From Polymyxa betae (taxonomy: Eukaryota > Endomyxa > Phytomyxea > Plasmodiophorida > Plasmodiophoridae), in contig RBZT01000415.1 of the NCBI GenBank assembly GCA_003693705.1, positions 124,001 through 188,000 of the forward strand: a DNA stretch of 64,000 bases, in the 5' to 3' direction. This document shows, in pieces, positions 1 to 10,055 of this stretch; position 1 is the stretch's first letter, and each line of letters starts with the position of its first letter. A program made the translations under genes and the position numbers. The notes below the pieces were generated by a model. It did not search any database. It worked only from the letters and a program-made list of their open reading frames with translations, and had not been told where the DNA came from.

Positions 1-591
1 AACAATTCATGTGATAATTGATGGCCAATACGTCATTACTTTCTAATGACTTTGTGTACAGCATTACTTGTGGCTCCACTGGGTCTCGATGCCGTCGTTG
101 CCTGCACCCTATATGGTCTATCGAAAATATCGGAAAAGTGCTCAATTCAACTTATCCCCACTTATAAGCTCCTGCTTCGTCATCGGTCGCTAACTGAATC
201 CTGTAGCGGAAGAGTAATTTGCGATCTGTCGCCATTTGAATCATAAGTCAATATTTTTGCTCTTAGGACTTGCTTAAATTTTACAATCAGTCATTTGTCC
301 CGTTAATGAAAAAGGTTTTGTTTGCGGTTGTTGAAACATCTGTCGATCATGAATTGGTACGAAAGAAAACTTGCTCGTCAATTTTTAATCGCTGATTGCT
401 TCGTAGTCAGTTGTTTCGAGTGATTCCTCAATGCCAGTTTCCTGTACATATACGTCCTGAAGGCCTCTATCTATCTAATTATTCAATCTATTCTGTTATC
501 CTTGTAAACTAATTGATTGTATACACTGTAATAAAACAATCTAATGCACTTTAAACAAGAGAAGGCATAAACCAATAAACGCATTGGCAGA
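1..591. other. No recognised gene
   Basis: This stretch lies downstream of the typA stop codon. It has short open frames on both strands (the longest, 46-246 on the plus strand, has no family resemblance) and a possible minus-strand exon near 150-245. Nothing can be assigned. It may hold the typA 3' UTR and the edge of a neighbouring gene outside the window. Confidence 0.5.
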
Positions 592-3500
592 TTAATGAGA
601 GTCCGCGAACACTTCTTCTTTCTTGGCCTTCCGAGAATCGCGCTTTCGAAGAGAAGCTTGCAAGATTTTTTTACGAAGACGGATGTGTTTCGGGGTGATT
701 TCGACCATCTCATCTTCGTTAATATATGTCAGAGCGGCCTCAATTGGCATGATTCGCTTCGGGGACAGCCGAACTGTTGGATAACATATGTCAGATTGTT
801 ACTGCAACGATGGTGGAAATGTTTGAGAAGAAATCCTAAACATGGTCGGAAATCGGTAACCCTATTAAGAGAGTTGAAACTAGCACAAAAGTTAAAGAGA
901 CCTCTTTCATCAGCACCCGCCGATCTAATATTGGTGAGCTGTTTGGCCCTGACTGGGTTTACGTCCAGATCTGTATCACGGTTGTGCTCCCCAATGATCA
1001 TGCCCTCATAGCACGACTCTCCTGGTCTATAAGAATTATCATTCTGTTCTCGAACTGCACCGTTGTTTACCCGATAAACAAAGTCCCGCGAGCTTCTAAC
1101 GAAGACAAAGCATACGCTGTAGATTCTCCTTGAGCTGAACCAAATTCAGCACCCAATCAAGAGATGTGAATCTGAAAGAGATACCTTGTGAAACAAGAAC
1201 ACCCTTTCTGTCCTGGTCCGCGCCACTTGCCTTACGTTGATACGAATGGAACGCCGAGCACATGATACCTACGAAATGTTCAACCGCACATACGGCACTG
1301 CATTTAGAGTCAAACCATTTCCGCGAGTATCGGTTTGGAATTCATTCCGGTATCCGATAAACAGGCGCGATGGAATGTGGAATACAAGGCGGTTGCGGGC
1401 GTCACTGTCGCTGTTAAATTCAAGAAGAGTACCACCGCGTCGTTGGAGTTTGTCAATGACGACGCTGGCAAATTCTTTCTCAACGTCGACCGTTACCTAG
1501 AAATGCATTCAATTGTCAACCAACTATGAAGATTGCAAAACATAGAAAATTTGCAAAGGTTCATATTGGACGAAAAAAACGATTGCGATGCCAAGACACC
1601 TCTTCCCAAGGCTCCAGAACATGCCCAGTTTCGGGATCACGGCGGAATAGAACCCGAGGCGGCGATACACACAATTCGAAACCTTCACGACGCATCTGCT
1701 CGATTAAGATCCCCATCTGAAGTTCACCACGGCCCTAAAGAGTCTAATCAGCGATTAAAGAGGAAACATCCTACCCAGTATAACCTGAACTTCAACGCTT
1801 TCGTTCGTGTGGGTCCCGGGTTTCAGCGAAACAGCAACATTGTTTTCGCACTCCTTCATCTAACCCAGAATGTTACAATTGGAACAGACAGCGCTGACTC
1901 AAACATACAAGACGATTCTTTAGAACAGTGGATGTCAGTTGAGAGCCATCTTGTCCTGCTAATGGACCTATACAGATTTTTGTTGGAGGCGACATTCCAA
2001 TTCCATAAAACCAATTATACAACGAGCAATGCGGAGAGAAAGGAAGTCACAATTTCAACGCTCCAAATGGATCAGGCGTAAAAATGGTCGAACATAATTA
2101 CCGTCGTTAACAGAGAAAGTCATGGAAATTGTGGGCGGGTCCAACGGCAGCGACTGCAGGGGCTCGGCGACTTCTGGATAGCTAACGGTATCTGTGACTC
2201 CGGCCCGGATCCCTGCCAGCGACACAATATCACCAGCGCCTGCGATATCCAAATCTGATGCAAAATTACAAAGCAGAAGCAACAAACATCTTGTTCGTAC
2301 TGAACTTCGACAGGCCCTCTCGTGACATCAGCTTCGTTATCTTCCCTTCGCCGGTTACGTTGGCATTGCGATCTAGACAGCGAATCGTTTCACCAACTTT
2401 GGCAATGCCGCCATAGATCTAACAACGTTATCAACTTGGCATCAATAATTCAAAAAAGCAACCTTTCCGGTCACAATCCGCCCAAGGTAATCGTCGTGCT
2501 CGATTGAGGTCACCAACATCCGAAACGGCTCATTACGGTCGACTTTCGGCGGCGCGATGTGCGATATTATGGCGTCATACAGCGGTTTCATCGACTTGTT
2601 ACTGTCATTCTCCTGCAAGTTACGTTTTAGCAAAGCGCAAGAAAATCGTGATGAAGTAAACAAAGGAGAACACAGAACATCCTAAAGAAGCCGCCCAAAC
2701 CTGTGATAAATCTGCGACAGCCCAGCCCTGTTTCGCTGAGCAATATAATACTGGAAATTCCAGCTGTTCATCATTTGCATCGAGATTAACGAACTGACGC
2801 AGAAAGCATCAGCGAAACGAAATGAGCAGAACAAAGCGTACCAGATCAAAGATTTCGTTCTCAACCGGCCCTGGGATTCGTCGCGCTGACCGATCAACCT
2901 TGTTGATAACGACAATCGGTGAGAGGTTAGCTTGAAGCGCCTTATTTAGCACGAACTTAGTCTGAGGCATGGGTCCCTCGGAAGCGTCAACCTGGTAAAA
3001 TAATATGTCAGAGCCGACTAAATTCAAAGATTCAAAATACGTACGACGAGGACTATGCCTTCTACCATTGAAAGGACACGTTCGACTTCGCCACCAAAAT
3101 CGGAATGCCCGGGTGTATCGACAATGTTGAGAACGTGGTTGTTATATTGAATTCGAGTACATTTCGACATTATAGTGATACCTGAGGTTTAGTAAACAAT
3201 GCGATGATGCAACCTCAATTGGAAACCCGAGAATTCGAACAAGGATCTTCATGAAGAGCGTAAGTGCAAGCGTGTAATAAAAGCGGATAGAAACTTATAT
3301 GGTCAACAAATAAGGGAATTTAAAACTGAAAGTCACCTCTTTCTTTCTCAAGCGAGATGCTGTCCATGATACGGTCACCAGAAACCTGACAGCCGCCCTG
3401 AGAAAGCAACCTGTCACCGCATATATCAGCAGAAATTTGCTGAAACAGTAAGACGAATGTACTCGTTGACAAGAGTCGTCTTTCCGTGATCTGAAGTCAA

Positions 3501-3670
3501 TATAAGCGACAAGCAGTCACTAATTACAGGCGCTTACCAACGTGAGCGACGATGGCGACATTACGGATCCGGTCAATGGGAGGCAAACGCAGGACATCGG
3601 AAGAAAATCGTCGGCACAGCAGAGCCGGGTTTAGAACCCGAGTCCTGATAAAGTCAAATCTGGCAAACAT
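592..3670 (-). CDS. typA: TypA/BipA-type ribosome-associated GTPase, probably organellar
   Basis: A translational GTPase of the EF-G/LepA superfamily that binds ribosomes. About ten short introns interrupt it and the joined product follows bacterial TypA almost throughout. Visible in order are an N-terminal Arg-rich, acid-free leader (about 30 residues, typical of mitochondrial import), the G1 loop AHVDHGKTT split by a 47-base intron, DTPGHSDF (G3), NKVD (G4), the [14 protein letters not shown] segment, domain [14 protein letters not shown], the MRREGFEL helix and the TypA-specific C-terminal domain with [11 protein letters not shown] near 980. The start at 3670 is the first ATG that places the leader directly before the GTPase domain. 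It ends in a Lys/Arg-rich tail. The family is bacterial and is found in plastids and some mitochondria; mitochondrial location is inferred from the leader only. The alternative, EF-G or LepA, is ruled out by the C-terminal region. Confidence 0.93.
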
Positions 3671-3735
3671 GACGATGCGGATGGAGATGGCATCTGACGA
3701 CGGACTCCGTTTCCTTGGAAAAGGCGAGCAGCCAA

Positions 3736-3820
3736 TCTGTAACATTACACCCTATACGGCCTCGAGCGAATCATTCAGTCTGTAACATTACACCCTATAA
3801 GGCCTGGAGCGAATCATTCT
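3736..3820. repeat. Tandem duplication of a 43-base unit
   Basis: Two adjacent copies start at 3736 and 3779 and differ at only two or three positions. Each copy carries the palindrome TGTAACATTACA followed by CACCCTATA. The pair lies 66-150 bases upstream of the typA start codon. Confidence 0.85.
3738..3792. promoter_or_regulatory. Repeated 12-base dyad upstream of typA
   Basis: The perfect inverted repeat TGTAA-CA-TTACA occurs at 3738-3749 and again at 3781-3792, 43 bases apart. A dimeric transcription factor site is one reading; the sequence shows only the symmetry, the repeat and the position before typA. It may simply be a recent local duplication. Confidence 0.35.
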
Positions 3821-4281
3821 CTTTTATTGACGACTACTGTACATGGCATAGCTCCCCTCTTTCGTCAGTTTTACTTGCTGTAATCCTCATTGCATATTGT
3901 TTGCTAAACAATTCGTAGGTCGTTGCTGACCCGGCACAAATAAGCTTGACAGTCGAAGCAGGCTCGAGCCTGGTGAGCTAACTCTGCCCAAGCTAGCGAA
4001 TCCGAAAATCGGTCCTGTTCGCAAATGTTTTAGAGCATCCGATTTCAGGATATGCTGCAAACGAATCTGATCGATACACAGTTCGGCAAAGACCCAGAAA
4101 TTTGGCTGCCAACGCTAAGCATAATGGCATGAATGTATGGATAACTCATCTACTCAACAACTGTTTATAATAACAGACTCCACCATTCGACAAACTGACA
4201 TTATAAAATCAATCTGAACTTATAGATTGTGCCCACAAGGCTACACGCTGATAAAAGGTGTGAATGTAAATAAATAAAAAT
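3821..4281. other. Intergenic, typA/GPN1
   Basis: Spacer between the typA 5' side and the GPN1 3' end. No coding signal was recognised. TAAATAAAAA just beyond the GPN1 stop is compatible with an AT-rich polyadenylation region. Confidence 0.5.
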
Positions 4282-5645
4282 TTATTGTTGTGTAGAATCG
4301 CAGGACTGTCTTTGATTTTCGCGTTCCTTTAACAGTGCCACATACTCTTCGTAATCACGACGGTCTTGTTCATAGTCGAAATTATCGAATGGCTCCAGAT
4401 CACTACCAGACTCCTGATCACTGCGTTCATCTTCAGCCGCCAGTTCTCCTTCGGGAACCGTCGCCGACCGTCGTCCATCAAGAACAACATCTTTGGCATT
4501 AATCTTATCTTGAACTTCCTGGAAGCGCTCCTGTTTAATCTTCTCAAGCTGCTCATTTCGTTCCCGAATCCGCGCCTCCATAAATGGCAGATAATCGCTC
4601 ATATACTCGGCTGTGCATTCATCGATCTTGTCGAAAAATTCGTCCATCCCCTGGCCGGTGATAGCAGAGACGCCGACTGTTCTGATGTTCTTATAGAACT
4701 CATCCATAACGAAGGCCAGCGATCTCGTCAGCGTTGACATGAACGTTTTCTCAGCCTGCAGTGCCTCCTCGAATGCTTCAACATCCTCCATCCAGCGCTC
4801 GGCAAACCGATGGGAAACAACATCAGTCTTATTGAAGACGATGAGGAACGGTAATCTGGTCTTATACATAATACTACAGGCATATGTCATGTTCGACATA
4901 AACGTGACAGGATTCTGCGAACGGGGCGTGTCGACGACATAAACGATAACTGTCGGACCTGTGGCCGCCAACGATTCGGTAATAATTTGGCCTTAAGCAA
5001 GGAGTCAGGGTCTGAGACAATCAGAAGGGCGATGCTAACCTGAGGCGGACCAGGTGAAGACTTCGATTTGGCCAGGTGTATCGATCATGCAGTAGTCGAG
5101 AGGCGATTCGGATTTGCCAACGTAATCGATGACTTGGTCGAATCTGGTCGCGAACAAATTTAATGATGTCACAATTGCGCCATTTGGACCCTGACAATCA
5201 CAGCAACTTTAGCTTTGTTAATTGATGCTATTGCAACCATGTTAGAATAAGAACGTGGAAAGCTAAAATCATTCGCGAAAATTTTAATACAAAACATTGA
5301 GCTGGACTAGACAGCGAGAGCAGAATATCCATAGCATTCCAAAGAAAAAAAAAGGAAAATGTTAATAGAAAACGCAGTAAACAGTGGCATTGCACAAACC
5401 AGTTTATAGGTCTCCATAACGGATTTATAATCGATCGTATCGCGGATGTCGATATTAGTACGGTAAGGGACATTAGCAACAGCTGGATCCAGATTCATAA
5501 CGTACGCCAGACGACGATGTTGGCTGAGATGCGCCACGACCCGCTGCATGAAGGTTGTCTTACCACTGCCAGCCATTCCGATCACGATGCAGGTAGTTGG
5601 CTTCTTTCCATCGGTCTGTTCGGATGCCGCTCCCGCCATCGACAT
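4282..5645 (-). CDS. GPN1: GPN-loop GTPase 1 (XAB1/Npa3 family)
   Basis: GPN1 is a dimerising GTPase needed for assembly and nuclear import of RNA polymerase II. The first exon has the P-loop GMAGSGKT and the NLDPAV stretch; the second has the family-defining Gly-Pro-Asn triplet in QGPNGAI, then DTPGQIE. The last exon (from 4971) carries [10 protein letters not shown], the NKTD guanine-specificity motif, [12 protein letters not shown] and an acidic C-terminal tail with coiled-coil character, as in other GPN1 proteins. GPN2 and GPN3 lack this long acidic tail, so GPN1 is preferred. The ATG at 5645 is chosen because it starts shortly before the P-loop; an in-frame ATG lies 25 codons upstream at 5720. 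The final exon is unusually long for this locus. Confidence 0.93.
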
Positions 5646-5795
5646 GACTGCCCGAATTCGAAATTGATCGAACAGGTCAGACTCGCAATCCGCAACGCAA
5701 TGTGGAATTTTTCGCTCCAAGTCTCCATTATCTACATTTTGCCAAGTATGGATTTTAAAGAGGCACTAAATAAAGATTAATAATGTCCAACAAAT

Positions 5796-8295
5796 TTATT
5801 GGTGACTAGTCCAGTGGGGGTAGGATCGGTTGGAGCTGTCGTTATACTGGTGTTGGTTTGAGAAATTCTGGTAACTATGAGCTTGCGAGTACTGCTGCTG
5901 GCCACCGTACCCAAACGATGCCTGCTGCGAAGGTGAGCCATCATTGCGGCGGTCAAATGCGTTATGTTGGATCGAAGCTCCTTCCGGGGCGGTCTCAATC
6001 ACATTTGACTCGTTGTTTTGTGTCTGGTGCGGTTGCTGCTGCTGCAGCATGTAGCGATGCTGGTCAGGCCAGGCCTGTTGTTCAAATGGGTACAGAACCG
6101 AGGGATCTGGGCTAACGTGTTCAGTTTCAGATTGCTTCGAAGACGGACCAGGTTCGCCTTGATGCTGGCCAATATGCATTCCCGTCGAGTCTACGTATTC
6201 AGTCTGGCCAACATATGCCGACCGGGGAATACCGGATTGGTACGGCTGCTGGTAGTTGGATCCGCTTTGATATTGGGAGTAATGCTGACGGAATCCAGGG
6301 GGACCATATCCCTGTTGATTCTGACCATAGAACTGCGGTAGGTAAGGCGCTGGATACCCATATGGCTGTCCATATCCGACCGGAATGTGACCACCTGCAT
6401 ACGACGGATGGTGATAGGCTCCCGTTAAACCTCCACGAGCCCGATCCGACTGACGCTGTTTGGTACCGCGAGGGCCACCAGCGTTCGAGCGTTCCACGCC
6501 TGCTTGTTTCGGGCCTTGAGATTCGCGCTCAGGCATGCCTTGTGCGAATGCGTTCGGTTGTTCATTTGGGGCCATCGGCTGAGCAGGAAAGTCTTCAGGC
6601 TGATGACGCTGGTTACTGGCAGCATTGCGGTGGTCCCTGCGCATCTTGTTGTTACGAGCATTGTTGTACGACTGTTGCCTGGGGCGTTGGACGCGTTGCT
6701 GTTGACCGTAGGGCTCGTAATAGGCAGGCATTGACGTGGTATCAGCGTCATAGGGCATGTAGGAAGGCATATTGTTCAGGAACGGAGGGTACTGAGCATA
6801 CATTGGCATGGCTTCGTAGTCATGACGGCCGCGGATATCAGGGACATCATCGGAAATTTCGTGTTCTTGATGCAATGCCTGCTGATGGAAATCAGCCTGG
6901 GCAGAATGAATCCGAACAAATTCAGCGTTTGGCGAAATCATCTCGGACTCGTCGTCGAGGGAGATGGTGCCAAACTTGATCATAGTCGCATTCAACCCGG
7001 CAACCTGCTGCGTTACAAACTGGGGTAATATGACCGGGTCCGATGTGGCTAGAAGGTCCTCGGTTGAGGGTTCGATCGGAGTGACTTCAACAGGGGGCAC
7101 GATAGCAGCCGTTTTCGAAGTTGGAATTTGGGATTCGGGTTCAGCCTCTGCAGCCAATGTTTCAAGTTCAGGTTGTGTCTCGGGGACCTCAGGTACAGCA
7201 TCAACGGCTACCGGAGCAGCATCCGCAGCTAGAGCCGGCTCGGGAGCACCCCATTGACCGACGACTTCTTCTTGTTGACCCCAACCAGATGTCGCCGGTT
7301 TCGCTTCGGGGTCGGCGGCGGCAGGTTTCGGTGATTCCGACGCCGATGTTGTTGGTGAAGACGACTGAGGCTTTGACAAGCTTCGTTTCGTGAGAGCAGC
7401 CCATGACATCGTGCTCGTCGATGGCTTCGGTTTGTCCTCAGCCTGCGGCGTTGCTAATGGCACGCCTTCGGCCTGACTAGGGGAGCTCGACGTCGGTGAC
7501 TTTGACGGAGCAGGTTCAGTCAAGACAACTGTTTCAGCATTCGCTTCGGGTTGCGTGGTTGGCTCAGCCCAACCGCCGGAATCGGCAGGAGTCGAACTGG
7601 CCCAAGCACCTGAATCGGAAGGTGTCGTTGAGCTTTTCCAAGCGCCAGATTCGGCAGGCATTGTGGACTGTGCTTCGCCCCAGTTGCCGGACGACGACGC
7701 CCATTCTGTCTGCGGCTTGGAGGCAGTGCCTTCAGCTTTGTAAGAATTTCGTTTCGGGCGATGGTCATAATTAGGTTGATCGTTACGATCCCGGCGTTCA
7801 GAACGCTCGCGACGTTCTGGCTTCTCTGTACGGTCGCGAGGTTCGTTGCGTTCAGAGCGAACGCGAGGCCCGGACCAACGCCGATCAGAAGGCTGCTCTC
7901 CAGGAGTCGCTGCCTTCTCCTTCTGTTTGCGCTTTGACTTTTTGCTCTGAACGTTCCAATCGGCAGCATTTTGATCTTCGCTGGGACGCAAATCTGACAG
8001 AAATCGTCAATTTGATGAGGGAAGAACGAACATATTGTATACCTTCAAACGCGTTTATCAACGCATCATTAATAACGTTAGAATTGTAATTGCATTTCTG
8101 CAGAAACGATACAATCTCGCTGTCGTTCCAGTCGGGCTTAACCTCGCACACCAGCTCAAAGTGTTTCTTCTCGGAGGCTGTCAAGTTAAGCTGGCGCTGG
8201 ATCTCGGTAGATCGTGCCTGGGCGGCAGCTGCCGCTGACACCGAGTCCGAGGCGACTTGCGCTCCGCCACGGCGGCTCTCGCGGGCGACCGTCAT
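5796..8295 (-). CDS. UBA/CUE-like protein with a long low-complexity tail (UBAP2/Lingerer/GIP1-N-like)
   Basis: A two-exon gene encoding about 815 residues. The N-terminal 85 residues have a small helical domain (PDWNDSEIVSFLQKCNYN) that resembles the UBA-like domain of UBAP2L, Lingerer and plant GIP1-N proteins, followed directly after the intron by a Lys-rich KKSKRKQKEK segment as in GIP1-N. After that comes an Arg/Glu-rich block, repeated SGAW-type peptides in which Trp recurs about every 13 residues, an Ala/Pro/Glu-rich stretch, and a Gln/Tyr/Gly-rich C-terminus resembling prion-like domains. Relatives are RNA-binding stress-granule or ubiquitin-linked proteins; function here is inferred from composition. 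The start at 8295 is the first ATG before the domain; an open frame extends to 8418. Yeast Def1, with a CUE domain and Gln-rich tail, is an alternative relative. Confidence 0.7.
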
Positions 8296-8751
8296 CGCGA
8301 TGGAAGTCGTTGATGGAAGGAAAAATATGGGATAGAGGCCGCGCTTGTCTGGCTTTGCTGCGACACTGTCGCGGGCCAAAGGGTTCTTAGAAAACTGCGG
8401 CCAGAGACCCCAACTCACTCTAGAAAGTGTTCACAACCGAAGTTGATTGAATAGGGATTGGTTTTGGCGAACTGGCGACAATATTGTGGTTGGGCCAGGG
8501 CGAAATGAAGAGTGGTTGTCCGAAAGTCTCCGAGGTCGAGATTCTGGTGCTGATCCTTGTGGATTAATCAGCCATAATTTGTCTGCCTTCACCGAGACCT
8601 TGAGGTCTATCCCGAAACCTATCATATGGTGGCCGGTTCGAACCACTTTTATTGTTCAATAGTTTTCGTTTTTTTTTCCTTATTGTCTGCTGAACTGATA
8701 TGGTTTGTTTGTAATATAATCAGTTAACTGAATCTTGTTGCCTTCAATATG
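8296..8751. other. Intergenic
   Basis: Spacer holding the 5' side of the UBA-like gene and the 3' side of the EF-hand gene. A TTCGAA-centred palindrome, GGTTCGAACC, occurs near 8635, but no cloverleaf can be folded around it. No gene was recognised. Confidence 0.45.
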
Positions 8752-9123
8752 TTAGAAGTTGCCTCCGGCAAAGTATGTAGCAAAAAGTTCTTCGACTGTA
8801 TCAGTCTCTAGAGCTTTCAAATGAACAGTACTGAGTTGCCGATTCAGCGTCCGTTTTCCAACGTTAATCTTGGCAGATTCGGCTCGCAGTGCCTGGAACG
8901 ACTCGTTAGCTGCCGCTACGAATGCTGCCAAATCAACACGACAACGCTTCTCCATCATCCACGTATGAAGAAAGGCACAAATCTCGGTGGTATAACGATG
9001 ATGAAGGCCGGTTGTTGCCATAAACCGCTGCAGTTCTTGTAAAGAAACAGTACCATCGCCATCGTTGTCTATGGCTGCAAACGCGTGCGACAGCAGCTGT
9101 CGTGATTGTCGCCCACAGCTCAT
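8752..9123 (-). CDS. Small protein with one canonical EF-hand
   Basis: A single-exon ORF of 123 residues. Residues 19-30 (DNDGDGTVSLQE) form a complete EF-hand loop with Asp, Asp, Asp, Thr, Ser and Glu at ligand positions 1, 3, 5, 7, 9 and 12, so calcium binding is likely. The flanking helices fit. No second intact loop is visible: the region around residues 50-75 keeps helix-like sequence but lacks acidic ligands. It is shorter than calmodulin (about 149). No signal peptide or membrane segment is seen, so it is probably cytosolic. The ATG at 9123 immediately precedes the domain. The partner is unknown. Confidence 0.85.
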   Translation of the reverse strand: MSCGRQSRQLLSHAFAAIDNDGDGTVSLQELQRFMATTGLHHRYTTEICAFLHTWMMEKRCRVDLAAFVAAANESFQALRAESAKINVGKRTLNRQLSTVHLKALETDTVEELFATYFAGGNF

Positions 9124-10055
9124 TTAAGGTCGTGTTTGCTGAGTCAATGTATCGTTCTCGTGCCTATTCATCGTCGTAATAGAGGCTATTCAGTGCCGTC
9201 GGAGTGAGCACTGCTTATTTAGAGCATTGAACTTTAGGCGTCGGTCCTCCATACGAGTGAAGCTTCTACCTTGTTCTTTGCTGTACCGGGATCAGGTTCC
9301 GCCAAATCTGGATGAAATGTACAGAATATCTCAGGAACCACAACTATCAGCTTGCATAGATTCTAGATGAGGCGCACAGATTATCTCAGATACCTGAGAC
9401 GTTTAAAGCACGTGGGATCGTAGTGGGATTAAACGGTTAAAAAAAGCAGGCATAAGTTTCGCGAGTTATATTTGAAACTGTTTTTTATGAATACAAACCA
9501 TCTTCAAAACCTGAAGTCCCGAATCTTGCCAGCCTGCAATAAAGTAGTTTCCATTTGACTGGCTCTACTCGAGAAGTCACTATAATCGCTACAACCATTA
9601 ATTTACTACGTTTTTGATTGTTCGAACTTTGAAGCCATCATTTCATCAGACTACAATGAGTCCACGCTAGAAGAGAAAAATTCTATTCCCGAATTTGTTC
9701 TCCGAAAATTTTCTAATCCTGGGAACTCTTTCAGTTTATGTTCACAGGAAGAAAACCTTGGATTCTTAGAACTTTAGGATCCTACTCTGGAGGATGGGAA
9801 GACTGATTAGGGGTTCGATTGTCCTCACGTCCACAAATACTAAAACAGCCCCCCTTATTTGACGTATGGGTGCCCATACATAGAAAATCGCTGAGCCGCA
9901 AATACATTTAGGAGGCAGAATGTGCAGTCAACTCAAAGGCATTCCAACATCTAAAAACGAGAGAAAATAAACAGAAATCTTGAATACCGCCACGGAATGC
10001 GAGGTCCGTAGATCTGGAAATTTCTGCTGACCTACAAAGAAAATCTCGGTTCTCA
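9124..10055. other. Intergenic between divergent genes
   Basis: About 0.93 kb separates the start codons of the EF-hand gene (minus) and RBM28 (plus), so both promoters should lie here. No coding region, tRNA or snRNA was recognised. The part near 9470-9760 is AT-rich. Confidence 0.5.

Noticed and set aside
1533-2081. 182-codon ORF on the plus strand
   Set aside because: It lies opposite typA exons and introns, resembles no family, and the minus strand gives a complete TypA sequence across it.
2740-2780. Apparent frameshift in typA before the [10 protein letters not shown] stretch
   Set aside because: Re-reading the bases shows GGAATTTCC with three T; the frame is intact.
6215-6979. 254-codon plus-strand ORF with His and Cys
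   Set aside because: Shadow of the Gln/Tyr-rich tail of the minus-strand UBA-like gene.
8620-8660. tRNA-like B-box GGTTCGAACC
   Set aside because: No matching A-box, anticodon stem or acceptor stem can be folded around it.
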